The notes: generated by a model from the letters alone, not told the origin. A stretch of 64,000 bases of DNA from Holothuria scabra (GCA_037179385.1 CM074193.1:5911547-5975546); one strand, 5' to 3'; numbered from the stretch's first letter, positions 12,850-25,512 are shown. Translations and numbers: made by a program.

Positions 12850-13234
12850 GTCATTGTTTGCCGGAATTTGCAATTACAGGAATTGTTTCTGCACTTGCCC
12901 AAAGCTGAGACTTGAATGAACTAACGTAACGGGAGACGCTGCCAGGACCTAATGATGAAGGGTACATATTGCCAGATCACCATGGTAGGGAGTATATCAT
13001 CTGTACCGCATGGAGTAGGCAGGAGTTTTGTGTGGGGACTCATTGCAGTTCTCGATCAACTTCCTGAGGAGAAAACTTAGAGGAGCGGGTCTCATATCCT
13101 ATGGTATTTTTATTTTGTTTGTTTTGTTTTTAAGATTGTATAGATACAAGTTAGTGCAATATATCTTACTCAAACTAGGGTTTCTTTTAGCCAATTCCTA
13201 AAAGTTCCAAAAGATATACAGTTGGCCCTAATTC

Positions 13235-13414
13235 CAGTGTTGTAATCGAGTCACTAGGTTAGTGACTCGAGTCACCAATTTTCAAACTTTTAAGTGACTC
13301 GAGTCGAGTCATTGACTCGAGTCACTGTACTATTTCAATGGGGAAATTACTCCTGAATTCTATCGAGTCACTATCATTTTGAGAGGAAGTGACTCGTGAT
13401 TTGTTACAACACTG
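13235..13414. mobile_element. hAT-type MITE built of GACTCGAGTC repeats
   Basis: A 180-bp element with ends CAGTGTTGTAA / TTACAACACTG (11 bp, exact). It is flanked by CCTAATTC (13227-13234) and CTTAATTC (13415-13422), an 8-bp target duplication with one mismatch. The interior holds many copies of GAGTCACT and the palindrome GACTCGAGTC, so a single strand would fold extensively. Confidence 0.82.
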
Positions 13415-13521
13415 CTTAATTCTTGAAACCTATAAATCTATAACTTTTTCAGTGGTCTACGGAGCTCCGAACTTCAAGTCGTTAGGTCACGAGATGGAAC
13501 CTCGATAAATCTTTTTCTAAA

Positions 13522-13705
13522 GTCCTCTCAAACATCTGGCGAAGGGCTGTCCGGAGAAACCAAACTTTAAACTGCTTACCGAAGAAGTTATACGTCCACT
13601 GAAGGACAACACTTGAACAACTTCACGGTCCTCAGACCATTCACACCATTGGTCTGTCATGTATGGCTCCATTCTAGACTGGACGAAAAGAACAGAAGCT
13701 TCTCC
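13522..13705. repeat. Segment shared with 23798-23975
   Basis: About 180 bp, from CTGGCGAAGGGCTGTCCGG through ACGTCCACTGAAGGACA to GGACGAAAAGAACAG, match 23798-23975 in the same orientation at moderate identity. Nature unknown; no family is recognised in either strand's translation. Confidence 0.6.
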
Positions 13706-13915
13706 GTTAATACGAGTTGGATTCACTATTTTGTACCCTGTGCGCAAATAATTTTGGCACCAAAGTTCACAAGGAAGGGGGAATGTCAAAACATATACAA
13801 TAGAAAAATGTGCCCCGAAATATGCAATCAAGCGCAAAAGACTATCGTGCAAAAATGATGACAATCGCAACACTGTCTTTATCCTGGTCTATGGGCACCT
13901 CAGAAAATTCCGCAC

Positions 13916-14173
13916 TTATCCCTTTACCGTTGTTTGGGTCCTTTTGGACCCACGCGGAGAGCGCGGCTGTCACCCATCTTTACTGTTTCACGCGGAGCTC
14001 GAAATTGCGAGTAGCTACCCGAAAATTCGGCCACATCAACGAGAGGGACGATAGTTTAAGGTCACGGGGTCAATAACCTACGGAAGCTGATGCGGGGCGT
14101 GCTACGTCCGCTTTTCCGCCCACCCCGAGGCCCGCAAATATACCCCGATTGGAACACAACCGTAAAGGGTTAA
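13916..14173. mobile_element. piggyBac-type MITE, copy 2 (inverted)
   Basis: The same family as 12591-12849, in the opposite orientation. The left flank reads TTAT instead of TTAA (one mutation) and the right flank is TTAA. Terminal repeats CCCTTTACCGTTGT and the TGGACCC palindrome are present. Confidence 0.85.
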
Positions 14174-14676
14174 TCTAAGCAGCCAATTTGAACTGTCGTT
14201 TGCAATAACATAAGCACTTCAACCGAAAATGAGCAAACTGGAGAAAATTGACAAATTATACAAGTGCTTTGTCATTGGTTGAAATGGTAAGGTAAAGTAA
14301 GCTAGTCAATGGAAAATGAGCTTGTACAGACTTTCGTATTTTGAATAAACACCAAGATAATATCTTTCTTTCTCGAAAAATGTTGAAAAAAAGTTGCGTT
14401 TCACATTTTCCCGACATGGTTGCTTCTAAATGCTGTCCTTGTATCTGTCAGTAAGGAGCAGACCAAAGCTAAGCAGTGCTGTTGACAGAAAATATGACGC
14501 GATGGCCTTGAATCGGCGTCTAACTGACTTGGCGCAAAACGGTGCCTGGTGACCGATTGTATAAAGATACAGTCACCTTTATAAATAGATGATCAACTGC
14601 CAGGAACTGTCATTTTTGTTCTTCATATTTTGAACAGGAAATTATCTAGAAAGGTTGAATAGAGGAGACACAAGTC

Positions 14677-14932
14677 TTAAAGGAACAGTCATCCCAAATT
14701 GAAGAGGTTTAGTAGACTGTCCAGTTTCATGATTGGCTGTTGGGAATCATGTGACAACGTTTTTTCTCTTCAAATGTGGAATTTACCAATAATAACTGCT
14801 TGGTTTACCTTGAATATGCAATAGTAAAGTCATAAAATGTAATTATAGATACTTTGAAGAGAAATAAGATGGAAATTGAGTTATTTAGCTTTTTCTTCAA
14901 AATGAGTTTGGGGGACTGTTTTTTACCTTTAA
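14677..14932. mobile_element. TTAA-flanked MITE (AGGAACAGTC / GACTGTT ends)
   Basis: About 256 bp between TTAA at 14677 and TTAA at 14929. The inner ends AAAGGAACAGTC and GACTGTTTTTTACCTTT are imperfect inverted repeats. No coding capacity. The TTAA target suggests a piggyBac- or Kolobok-type origin. A decayed relative lies at about 8205-8420. Confidence 0.6.
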
Positions 14933-15279
14933 TTGTTCGATGCACAGGAAGTGGTATGGAAAGATGCCTTCGCCCTCTGCTTTGCTTAAGGAAGTGGCTG
15001 GAGTAGCTGGGATAGATGCAAAATGTTGCGCCTGTTACTTGGACAGATTCGTTCCTCGAAAAAAAATATTTTCCACCTATTTTCCACTTACAGAGGTGAG
15101 GGGGAACATGGCCACCAGGACCTGACTAAGGATCGCAACTAAATTTGAGACAACAGACTACAACGTTTCGTTCAGGGCTAAGTTGTCTACGACGGCTGAC
15201 GTCGAGAAAAACCCCACCCCTCCTTTAATCCTTGCCTGAGATCTTCGCTAAAACAACTTCCATCATACTAAATGACATG

Positions 15280-16253
15280 ATGTTCACTTCCTTTGATATC
15301 TTACAGACAAACGCTGGAGAATTTCCTTTGACTGAGAAGGAAGCATTCACTTTTCTTGAAGATGTTCTCCAAATCAAGGGCGCAAGAAAAAGAGTGAAGG
15401 AAGAGCCTCTAAATTTATTGAATGTTTTCACTCAAAACATGGTGTATCGCGTACCGTTCACTAACCTCCCCTTCTCGGTCGAGAAAGTCATTGTGTTACA
15501 CCGCCCTCTTTCCTGGAGATAAAAGATGCCATGTTTTCAAGGATTGGCGGTGGATGCTTGGACTTCTCAATATTTGCATATGCTTTGCTTTCTCGTATCG
15601 GTTATGATTGCTACATCTGTGACAGTACATACATTGAAGACACAGGTGAAACCGAAATGCACTGTGCTATCGTAGTACGCGATCTTTGTGGTCGGGGAAG
15701 CAAACACCTAGTAGACGTGGGATGCGGGGAACCGATTTTCCGTTCAGTATCGCTAGACTTTGAAAATATTTCTCCTATATATCGCGATGATTACCTGACG
15801 TACAGATTCATCCATCGAAATGACAGGATCGTAGTTTGTGAAAGGATTCCACAGAAGTACCTTTTGGGAGACTTCAACTCAAGTGACCCTAGCATCAAAG
15901 ATCACGTCAGAGCGTCATGGTCCTCCCTTCTGACGTATGATGCTGATACCCTTAGAGATTTAGAGTTCTTGCTCAAATACCGCCCTGTAGAAACTTTAAG
16001 TGATGTCGCTTTTCGTTCTCTTTGCGTGATTAGCTTTCCAATGGAACGTCTACATGGAGTTTTTAAAGGGGTATCTTTGCAGTCGACGAAGAACGGACAC
16101 ATTGTTAAAACAAAGATAAAAGACAAAGAAGAAGAACGGGTTATTTGCTTGAAATTTTTTCCACATTTACCCCGAAATATGGTAGAGACAGTGATATTTA
16201 ATACAAGTAGATCGAATCTTACTCTAAAATATCCAGGATACAGCCGGAGTTAA
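15280..16253 (+). pseudogene. Arylamine N-acetyltransferase (NAT) copy 2, frameshifted
   Basis: Same gene as copy 1 and about 85% identical over the last 240 residues. The reading frame starts at the ATG at 15280 and continues to VPFTNLP. At 15468-15471 there are four C where copy 1 has five (1539-1543), so the frame shifts and ends at 15522. The rest, from 15531 to 16253, is open in another frame and keeps the triad Cys (IGGGC), His (MHCAIVV) and Asp (LVDVGCG). With no further stop in 240 codons, the break is recent, polymorphic or a sequencing error in a homopolymer. As written, the product would be a short fragment without the catalytic Cys. The family's reaction is acetyl transfer to arylamines. 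Confidence 0.85.
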
Positions 16254-18640
16254 TTTTTTTTTTAATCTTTACCAGTATTCCATCCACATCCTGTAGCGCT
16301 GTTGTTGAAGAGACACCGTATTGAAAATAATTGGATTCTATCCAGGCTATTAAGAAAGTTAAAAAGATTCTGTTTGTATTCATTATGGGAGAATTTGATC
16401 ACCTCATATCAAAGTCAATTCCACCCCTAGTAAATACCAGCCAGGGAAGTGTTACCTTGTCTTGTCAACGGTAACACCTCCGTGCTTACACCAGGGAGAT
16501 ACTGTGTTGCAGCTCCCTGGTAAATCTGTGATTAGCTCTTCTCTTATGCAGACTTAAACTTACCCGTTGTAGGTATAAAGCCATAATGTCAGTGAAATCA
16601 GGACACTGTGCATGCTTTAAAATCAAAGTGAGCCGATCTGCTTCTTTTACTTAGATTTCAAGACTACAAATCATAACCTGTGTATACCTTTATAAAAATG
16701 GCATAGGCTATCTGAAAATGGTACAATGTAAATAAAGATGAATGTAGTTCGGGTAGGGCGTGAAAACTTTTTCTATTTTATAAAACAACTTTAATAAAAA
16801 TGGAATAAACTTATTAATTAACGACTTTTGGGATCATTTCTGGTGAAACTTTGAGTTTCTTTGATCAACTTTCCATATACTAATACAGAGCTGCACTGTG
16901 ATAGTGGACGTTGGCTATGCGCCCCTCCCCCGCTCTTACGGCTACTGGCCTTTGTCACTTTAACTAACGTTATGTGAGGCATAAAGTTAACACAGAATTC
17001 ATACAAATGAATGAGCGTTATATAGTTCAAGAGTCCGTCACAAATGTCTCCGAGAATGACTGCAAACGACATAAAAACTATTTTGCCATGCCATAAGATC
17101 TTCGCAAGGTGACCATAAGAAACCAAAGTTCGTAGACCATTCGTAAACCGTTCGTAGACAATTTCAGAAGCTTCAAATTCTAAGGCAAAGTTTGGCATAA
17201 TTAGTGAACTCTAGAGTATAACAAATCTATTTTTGTGGCTGGATTCCACGAAGAATCATCTATAGAAGATCGGAATTTTGGACAGACAGGATCAGCTATT
17301 AAAGGAGAAGGCAATCCTAGCTTAACCCTCCTCAACTTACGTTTTACTGTGTGCTCTTTCCAAAACAAGCACATAGAAGTTTTGGAAATAGTCAGTTACT
17401 TTAAAATTCGCTGCATCTGGTTTGTGCCATTGGTGTTGAAATTCTGATAGATCCCGGGTGACGATAGCAAGCCACCTATTACTTCTAACACAAAATAACA
17501 CAAAATTACCAAACCATATTACATACCTTCTGTTTGCCCTTGGAACTGAAATTATTTTCCACGTAGCCAATGTGAATGTATGCAGCAAAACGTTTTCACC
17601 AGTAATTCACCGAACAATTAATGATGTCAACCCAGAAAATCGACATAGTGATATGAGTAATAATAAAAGTTGTGTAAGTTAAAATATTATCAAGGTGAAT
17701 GGGAAGTTTGAACGTTACATATCGAAATTGAAGTATTGAAATCAAGTTAATCTAGTTTGCCATTTCAGATGCAGTGACATAAAAATCCTGACTGCTTTTG
17801 AAAGTAAAGTTGATTCTTTTAACCTGCATGGTTTTGTATTCTCTGGGTAATTCTGGTGGTTTGTCTGATGAGTTTCACTTGGTAATGAAATTTGTCCTTT
17901 TTTGCCATCACAAACAGCATTGTATGTTAACCCCACGGACTTCCTATACATGGACAGAGCATACTGCACGGTACATTGTCGCTACCGTACGTGTGAGAAA
18001 AAGCGCACCAAATGGCCGTCTGCTATAGCTTTGTGTGAAAGCTTGGACTTACTCAAGTACATCGCCATATTTTGCAAGAAAGTTGAAATATTTTTGGAAT
18101 ATGGCAAGTTAAGGTCAAAATCACTCCACGCATTGCGGGAATATGGTATTGTTTCCCACTCACAGTTAACTTTTGCTTAAAATATTACAGAGTCGTCGTC
18201 AAATCAGACGATTTATAGCTTCACGGCGGCCATCTTGGTGCGCCTTTTTTGTCCCAGCCGGTGGAGACCAACTACGGATAGGACGTATACGTTACATGCT
18301 CTCTCCATCTATAGGAAGTCCGTGGTTAAACCCTATTCAGCACCGTCAAGGGGTGTCGAGATGCAAAAACGTAAAAGAAGTGGAAAGGAAAGAAATGGGA
18401 AAGGAAAAAAAGAAAACAATGAGAAAAGAATGAAAGTGTGCCCACTATAACAACAAAAACAAGTCTAATCTGCATTCATGGAAGACTGTTTTGGTCAATA
18501 TAAGAACATTCATTTAGAAAAATATATGAACATTCATTTAGTCGCCTAAAGTTAACAAAATAATCAGGTCCGCTTTATCGGAGGAAAGACTTTCCTCTCT
18601 TGCTCTTTGCTAGACAGTCGGGAGTACTTTAGAAAAGCAA
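16254..18640. other. Non-coding region
   Basis: Past the NAT block no gene is recognised. There is an AATAAA-type site near 16733, a purine-rich stretch at 18360-18430 (its short Lys-rich frame looks like chance) and a GGCCATCTTG (YY1-like) site near 18230. Nothing else can be supported. Confidence 0.4.
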
Positions 18641-18654
18641 TCATTCTCAGATTT

Positions 18655-19972
18655 GCCACCAATATTTGAAGGAAGAGCAGATTCTTCAGTAATCCCCCAA
18701 CTATTTAAACTTCCTCAGAAATCCAGAATCCAAAGGTTTCTGCAATATGAGCTCCATATCAACAAAGTTTTGTCTCAAAAGGGTAGAAATTTCGGCGCGC
18801 TTGGCGCGCCGCAAAACATCACTAATGTAGTGGTGTTCACTTTGCAAGAAAAATCTAAAAACTTAGCTACTACTTACAAGCCCGAGACATGCCATTTCCG
18901 GCTGTTTGAGGGGTCGCGATTTTTCAAAATTTTTTGTTCGCTCCGCGCCAACTGAAGATAGCCTTTCTAGCAATTCTAGGCAGGGGAACCATTGAACTAC
19001 CGTACTCAAATGCTCTCATACACACCTGTCATCAAAATACCTTTCAACCTTTCAGTTGCTTAGCCTTTGCAGATGGATTATTCTTTAGTTATTTGAGTGT
19101 CAAAATTTTATCAATGTTCAATGTTGCAGAGCAGAAGCGCAGCTACAGGAGGCAGGGCGATTGTGCCCTTGCTCGAAAAAGTGAAAAATTCGAAAATTTA
19201 CCATTTGAGACACCCGTCAAATACAGTGCGGTTTTCCCAAGATATTCCTTCATAAAATTCCGAATTCTTTCTAACAAAAGTTCCATATTGAAAATAATTA
19301 TTTTTTAAAAAAGACAAAATTTTCCGCGCGTTTTTCGCGCCTTAAATTGCAACCCTTAAAGCTGTAAGAGATCGCTCATAAAGCAGTCAGTGGATAGTTT
19401 GTCCTAGCCGCCGCAGTACCGTTTCCCTAAAACTTTCTACAATATAGGCTTTCATTTTTGTCCAAAAAAGCAACGAAGTTTCGAGAATTTTCTTAATGAC
19501 GCCGAGAAGCCTTAATTCGCTCTCCTAAGATAACACGATCTTCAGGCGACATGCTATCTCAGTTTCATGCTAATAGAAAACGCAGATTTTTCGATAGTCC
19601 CCCCAAAATGCAAATTTCCTTACAAAAATCCTGAATCTAATCTATTTCATGCAATACAAGGTCCATATTTACAAATGTGTAAAAGGACCCAAATTTTCGG
19701 TACGTACCTTATACAGTGGTGTTCATACTTAAGAAAAAAAATCAGATTTATTTGAAAAAACTTGTTCTTGCTCGTAGAAAAAGCATAAAAAAGTACCTTT
19801 TGGTCAATGGGGTAGGGTGAGTTGCATTCACCAAAACTGTCGCTACCCCCAACCCTTCCCTCCCAAGACTCCCACAAACTAACACAGCTCAACTAGTACA
19901 AATCCAGGAAACCTCTATGTTATCCCCCCCCCCCCCCCGACAGTCAGTTCTGGTTGTGCCGCTGGAAACAAT
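18655..19972. mobile_element. Second copy of the 20894-22626 element family, left end unclear
   Basis: Three blocks occur here in the same order as in 20894-22626. They are 18660-18960 (like 21420-21605), 19130-19330 (like 21730-21950; both contain CTCGAAAAAGTGAAAAATTC) and 19570-19740 (like 22235-22420; both contain ACAAATGTGTAAAAGGACCC). A poly-C run at 19923-19938 and a TGTGCCGCTG end at about 19972 correspond to the right terminus. No coding capacity; the left boundary is not defined. Confidence 0.55.
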
Positions 19973-20670
19973 ACCCAACTAATGAGAAAATGTGTAAACA
20001 TAGTTTAACTTTGCTTTTGTATTTTGTATGTGTTCGAACTGGAAAGAAAAACTTTATTCAGATACTGTGAGTCTTAATAATACTGGTCATGTCTCTCTGT
20101 CCTATTCTCATAACATGGTCATTGTCGTAGTGAAGTTAAGGGAGTCTTAGATCCTGTTATGTCGTATCACCGTTAAAACAGAAACTATCGTAAAAGTATC
20201 GTACTTCATGAGTATGGTTTAATCGAACCTGATTCTCTGCGATTCACCGACCATAGCATATCAGTAATTTATGCACATTAATAGACAACCTTTACTTTTC
20301 TGCTACCGAAATGCAGAAATGAGAACCAATCACCTTTCATCAAGATAAAGCGTTAGGGGATATTGTTTCGAGTAAAGGGAAATTAAAAGTTTTAACGACT
20401 AGCAACTTATCTAAAGTACCGTTATCCGTTACGCTCTCAAGCTTGGGTATATGTGCCAAAATCATTTATAAATACTTCAAAAGCACTCAAAATTCGTACA
20501 CTGCCTCCACATTATTGAAAGTACCATTCATTGAGAGGAGAATGTTTGTGCATTGTGATCAGATTATTTTACCTGGAGGTTGCATGTGTGAATATTCAGT
20601 TGCACATGACTTGAGTTTTTCCAAGGGCTACCCATTATACCACCAGATGAGTGAAATGATAACGTAGCAA
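19973..20670. other. Non-coding
   Basis: No gene or repeat family is recognised between the transposon copy on the left and the SINE piece on the right. Confidence 0.4.
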
Positions 20671-20675
20671 GTATA

Positions 20676-20770
20676 GTTAGTTAGTTAGAGTTTTCAGGCC
20701 CGGTGTACAACCGATTGGTTCAAGTCGAGCCGACCACGATCCTTTTTCCAGTTGTGACTCACTGGCGCGC
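20676..20770 (-). mobile_element. SINE 3' part
   Basis: Read on the minus strand this matches the body and tail of the SINE at 25268-25512 (core CAACCAATTGGGTCAAGTCGAG versus CAACCGATTGGTTCAAGTC here). It ends in a (CTAA)n-type tail, seen on the plus strand as GTTAGTTAGTTAGAG. The tRNA-like head is missing. Confidence 0.65.
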
Positions 20771-20893
20771 AGCCGGTATATGAATATGGACCGCATTGCA
20801 TGTAATATGCGAAAATGGCCGAATAGACCCAACAACCGACAACGGCTATGGTAGTGTAGTATAAGAGCCCCCGCGACCCAATTCGTTTACAGC

Positions 20894-22626
20894 CAGGCGC
20901 GGATCCAAGCTGGGGGGGGGGGGCTTTTACGGCCTCAGCCCCCCCCCCCTTTTCTTCAAATCAACAATAACAAATACACTAAATGTTTATCTACGAGAAT
21001 ATTCAAGGGACTATTTCAGGCTCATCCTTTCCCTCACAACAAAAATCCAAATACACCAACCTCGTATGATTAAGCCCGGGTGAAAAGGCTATCTAATACT
21101 TTCTGCCGCCTTGCCTTCGCCATAACAGGGAACTGCAACTCCCTAGTCACAACAAGATTTGAAAAATGTGAATAACAGTACGCAAGTACGCAAGTACGCC
21201 AATTGGCCTACGGCCATGACGTTATGAGCGTTACCGATTGAACTATTTTCACACAGTCGCACGTCAGCTTATGCGTGCAATGTACCGTGGTGGATGTGAA
21301 CTGTCGGCACGTTAGTCTTGTCTCAGTTTCCAATGGTGGTTCATTATGGTATAGAGCAGGATGTGCAAACTTTTGGACCAATTCATGTTGCTGTGGCCAT
21401 CTGGGTGGCCTCACTAGTGGAGCAGGTAAAGGCTGCACTCAGAATACAAAGCTTTCTGCATTACAAGCTCCATATCTACATATATTTGTTTACAAGTGGA
21501 AAAATTTAGGCACGATTCGCGCGCCGCAGTACGTCCCTGATACAGTTGTATTCTTACAAAAGAACTTAGCTACTACTAACAAGCCCGACGGGTCGCGATA
21601 TATGCTCTGTTGCAACTCCCTGCTCTCATACACACCTATCATCAGATAGCTTTCCACCCTGTCAGTTGAGTAGCCTGTGTAGACGTATTATTTAGTTATT
21701 GAAGTGTCAAAATGTTATTAATGATCAATGTTGCAGAGAAGTGACGTAGCTACAGGAAGGAGGGGCGATGGCCCATGGCTCGAAAAAGTGAAAAATTCGG
21801 AAATTTGCCATTTGAGACACCAGTCAAATACAGTGCGGTTTTCACAACCTCCTTTCATAAATTCCGAATTCTTCCTAATGAAAGCTTCATATTTGTAATT
21901 ATTAGTTTTGAAAAGGCAAATTTTTCGGCGCGTTCCGCGCCCCTTAATGTTATGTAGTATGGTACACTCTCCATGACCTTTAGCAGACGCCATCTTGTTG
22001 TTTTCGAGCAACTAGCCCTTCCTTTTGTTCTAGATTCCCAGAGCCCTTCCTGTTTCCCGTCACGTGTTACCGATGGACGTGACATATTTCATCGCTGTAG
22101 TTTCACACTGTAACCTATATTTTCGAGGTGTGGCCAATTTCTCTCTTTGCAGCCTCCTCATTGGTCATCTATATCATTATACATTCGTTTGCATTTGCAT
22201 TCATTTGCATTCGCATCTTAGATATATGCCAACAGGAACCGCAGATTCTTCGATGGTCCCCAAATATTCAAATATCCTTAAACCCTCAATCTAAACTATT
22301 TCTTGCAATACAAGCTCCATATTTACAAATGTGTAAAAGGACCCAAATTTTCGATGAGCGTGGCACAGTCTAGTGTTCAAACTTAAGAAAAATCAGATTT
22401 TTTTTAATTTAAAAAATGTTCTTGCTCGTAGAAAAAGTGGGAAATTTAGCATCAAAAATGTATCTTTTGAAAGGTACATGGTCCAAAATTGTTCCGCCCC
22501 GCGCCCACTTTCATATTGCTTCATAAGCCATCGAGATATTCAGACAGAGAATCACCGAACGTCCCTATTACCCGTTTTCTCTAAGTTCACCCCCCCCCCC
22601 CCTTGAAATATCTGGATCCGCGCCTG
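20894..22626. mobile_element. Non-autonomous DNA transposon, 14-bp TIR, 5-bp target duplication
   Basis: The ends CAGGCGCGGATCCA and TGGATCCGCGCCTG are perfect inverted repeats. The flanks are ACAGC on both sides (20889-20893 and 22627-22631). Poly-G and poly-C runs lie just inside the ends. No transposase frame is seen. CAG...CTG ends with a 5-bp duplication could be the hAT5 type, but this is inference. Confidence 0.8.
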
Positions 22627-22880
22627 ACAGCGACGAAGTTCGAAATTGAATAGTGTGATTGGTTCGTCGCGCTAGTTTTTCACGTCTGTTCTATTGGAAC
22701 GAATTGCTAACGGTGATTCAAAGGGGACCATATCCCTATGACTGTATAAAATTTATTCCGCAAGTCCCGAGAATTAACGTTTACTACTTTAGGAGTATAC
22801 GGGTTGGTGTATGAGTTATAAATTTATCTTACGCCCACGATTTTTCGTATGAATTTTTCAAAGCACTTGAGCTTTCTCGG

Positions 22881-22990
22881 TACCCTGTTTTTCCCTGCAC
22901 TGACCCCATGGACCCCTTCGCCCTTCGCGGACCCCCAAAACTTCACGGCCCACAGCTAGGGGTACGCGGACCCCAGTTTGAGAATCACTG
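22881..22990. mobile_element. hAT (Charlie-like) terminus, single end
   Basis: The reverse complement starts CAGTGATTCTCAAACTGG and goes on with GGTCCGCG..., the familiar terminus of Charlie-like hAT elements. Only this one end is seen; no partner terminus lies nearby, so the copy is truncated. Confidence 0.6.
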
Positions 22991-25253
22991 TTTTAGAGGA
23001 CTTGAGAACGGTGGCACAATTTTTCTCAAGTTGGGCATGCAGTACAGTACGACGTGTAATATCGCTCAAACGACTATCTAAGAAAGTTTTAAAAAATCGC
23101 GAACCCTCAGCTAGCCGAAAATGGCATTTTCCAGGCTTCCATAAGACTCCCCTTCGAAAGATTGTAAACTTGTAAGATAGATCGCATGTCGCCATGTGCT
23201 GAAATGTTGATTTCAACTTGAAGTAAAGACGAAAAATACTCTGGTAGTATGACAAACGAAAATATGATGACAAAGCCTTAGTCATCTTTTCATTTTGTAG
23301 TTGCTATTCTCATAATAACACTGCCTTAAACGGCAAAGTTAACATCAATTTTTTTTTACGGAATGGGATTTAAATGAAAGATTGGCTTTTCCGAAAAAAG
23401 GGATACTCGAAGGTGTACTGGTCAAGAATATACTCTTAAAAATGATGTCCCAACCTGGGCATAAAATTACCCAACCATTGGTTCCGTGTGCCTCCTGGCC
23501 GGATTGGGGAAATAGCTGCCCAACTAAGTCGGATAAGCGTTCCACTCATTATTTGGGGTTGGGGAAAAGAAATTACCCAAAGGCCAACCATTTCACTTAA
23601 CTAATTTTGTCCAACAAATGGTTGAAGTTTGTACCCAACACATTTGCCCAACAACTGTACTGTTGGGTGTTTGTCTGGATTTCCATAGAATCGCATCTGT
23701 AATGATATGATTTGGACAAGAGGAGATTTAACAAAGTACCCTTGAACTTACACCGTTTGTCCTCCAGGAGTGGTGGGACACCAGTGACAATATTTTTTCT
23801 CGACCCTCTGGCAAAGGGCGGTTCGGCGAAACCAAAGTCAGTGCTTCCCGAAGAAGCTATTACGTCCACTGAAGAACAGCACTTGACCAATCTCATCGCC
23901 TTCGGACTATTTATATCATTGTTCTGTCATTTATGGCCCACTCTATATTGGATGAAAAGAACAGGGGTTAGGGGCACCAGTGGCAATACACGTGGTTAAT
24001 AAAGAGTGAAGTGTGTAGTTTGAAGTAATAATCCCAATCCTTCACTTGGTATTTCTTGTCCCATTGAATACGAAATCAAAGACGAAAGTTCCCAAAGTAT
24101 ACGAAAATAATTTTTCATATTCTTCCAGAAGGCACATAAGTTAATGCTTATAGACGGACGATTGAGATGATCCTTTCGTAATTTCGTAATTTTCGATACG
24201 TATCTTAGCCATCAACGCTTCCGCCTAATTTTATTTTCTTAAAAGGGTAAGAAATGCGAACCACATTACGAATGCTGACTCCTACATAATAACACCCCTT
24301 TCTCAACCTACACACACAAACAACCATTGTCGGACTTTTGCATAATTTAGATATGTTTGAGATGTTATTAATAATTACTACATCAATGAGACATCAGCGC
24401 ACCAAGTTGTGCAGGATTTGCAAAAATGGGGCTAGAAAAGTCTACGCCACTTGATCCAGGTCGAGTATGAGAAAATTCCAACTGGAGTTTCAGATTTTCC
24501 AACTATCCGTGCTCGAATTTGATGGAGGGATTGAGACACCCCCACGACCCGGTCGCGATCGCGCCCCTATGGATTTAGCTGATACTTTTCCAGCTCATCG
24601 AAGAAAGTCCTGTTCCCATGCACGGATAACGGTTTACATGTTCCAAGGGGTGGTCACCGGCATAGGCACGCTACATCAGAAAGTTTCCATACTCTTTACA
24701 TTTTTTTTAAAATGTTTCGGGCCACAAAAGTCACATATTTTAAGTTTCTGTCATTAACCTCGGTAGTCTCCCCTATTCCCTGAAATACTCAAGACCGTTC
24801 CCACATGATTTGTTCAACCTTGGTTTCTCCCGGAGGTGTGCCTGCCAGATTCAGTTTCTAGTTGCTAGGGACAACCCTAAGAGTTGATGCCTGCAATTTT
24901 AAGCTTTACAGTACATTGTTACTCTTATTCAATTTCAATCCTCAAGTGAAACTTATTTATTCTCAAAAGAGTCTTTGCTAAATGAATATATATGTCATTA
25001 TCCAAGAGCATTACCTCTAAGCACAGTACTTCTAGGGCCTCTAAGGCGTTAAAAGCCAGGAGCGTCAAGGTTTTTCACCTTTGGAACCCACACGGAGCCC
25101 TGGGGCGGTCCCCTGGACCCCACCTGGGATAGGCTTCGGACGTGGCATTGCTGCACATCTTCTAGGTTTGTCATTATTCAAAACAAAAAATTGAAAAGAA
25201 ATCTCCGCTCATGCAATAACAAGTTTATCAATGGAGAAGGTCAATCGTCACGA
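22991..25253. other. Non-coding; includes repeat shared with 13522-13705
   Basis: At 23798-23975 lies the partner of 13522-13705. A run of degenerate CCCAAC...TTGGG motifs occurs at 23440-23660. No gene is recognised. Confidence 0.45.
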
Positions 25254-25267
25254 TCAGAACTGTGTAG

Positions 25268-25512
25268 GATTAGATTAGGTTGGATGGAGTTTCACGGCCC
25301 AGTTTCCAACCAATTGGGTCAAGTCGAGCTGGCCTCAGCCTTCTTTTCAATTGTAGCTCATTTGCTTGTTTTCCCTACCCCATTTCTTACGCTGAGCACC
25401 AAGCAAAAAGGCGATAGGTTCCTTTTCAAGGGTATGACCCTTCCAGGACTCGAACTCCCGACCGCAAGCTATCTGATGCTCTAACCACTGGCAATGACCA
25501 TGCAGTCGGTCT
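25268..25512 (-). mobile_element. tRNA-derived SINE, full length, 14-bp target duplication
   Basis: On the minus strand a tRNA-like head carries a box A-like TGGTTAGAGCATC (25475-25487) and a box B AGTTCGAGTCC (25446-25456), the internal RNA polymerase III promoter. It is followed by an unrelated body and a CTAATC-type tail. The exact 14-mer TCAGAACTGTGTAG flanks it at 25254-25267 and 25513-25526. SINEs of this kind depend on a LINE for mobility. Related pieces lie at 20676 and 61645. Confidence 0.85.

Larger units (their letters stand above)
14390..16385 (+). repeat. Duplicated NAT block, right copy
   Basis: Partner of 640-2460. It carries an extra TTAA-flanked MITE (14677-14932) in its 5' part that I do not see at the matching place in the left copy, so that insertion probably came after the duplication. 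Confidence 0.6.

Noticed and set aside
25446..25490. tRNA gene
   Set aside because: Box A- and box B-like sequences are present but it continues into a SINE body with target duplications; the tRNA fold is not maintained.
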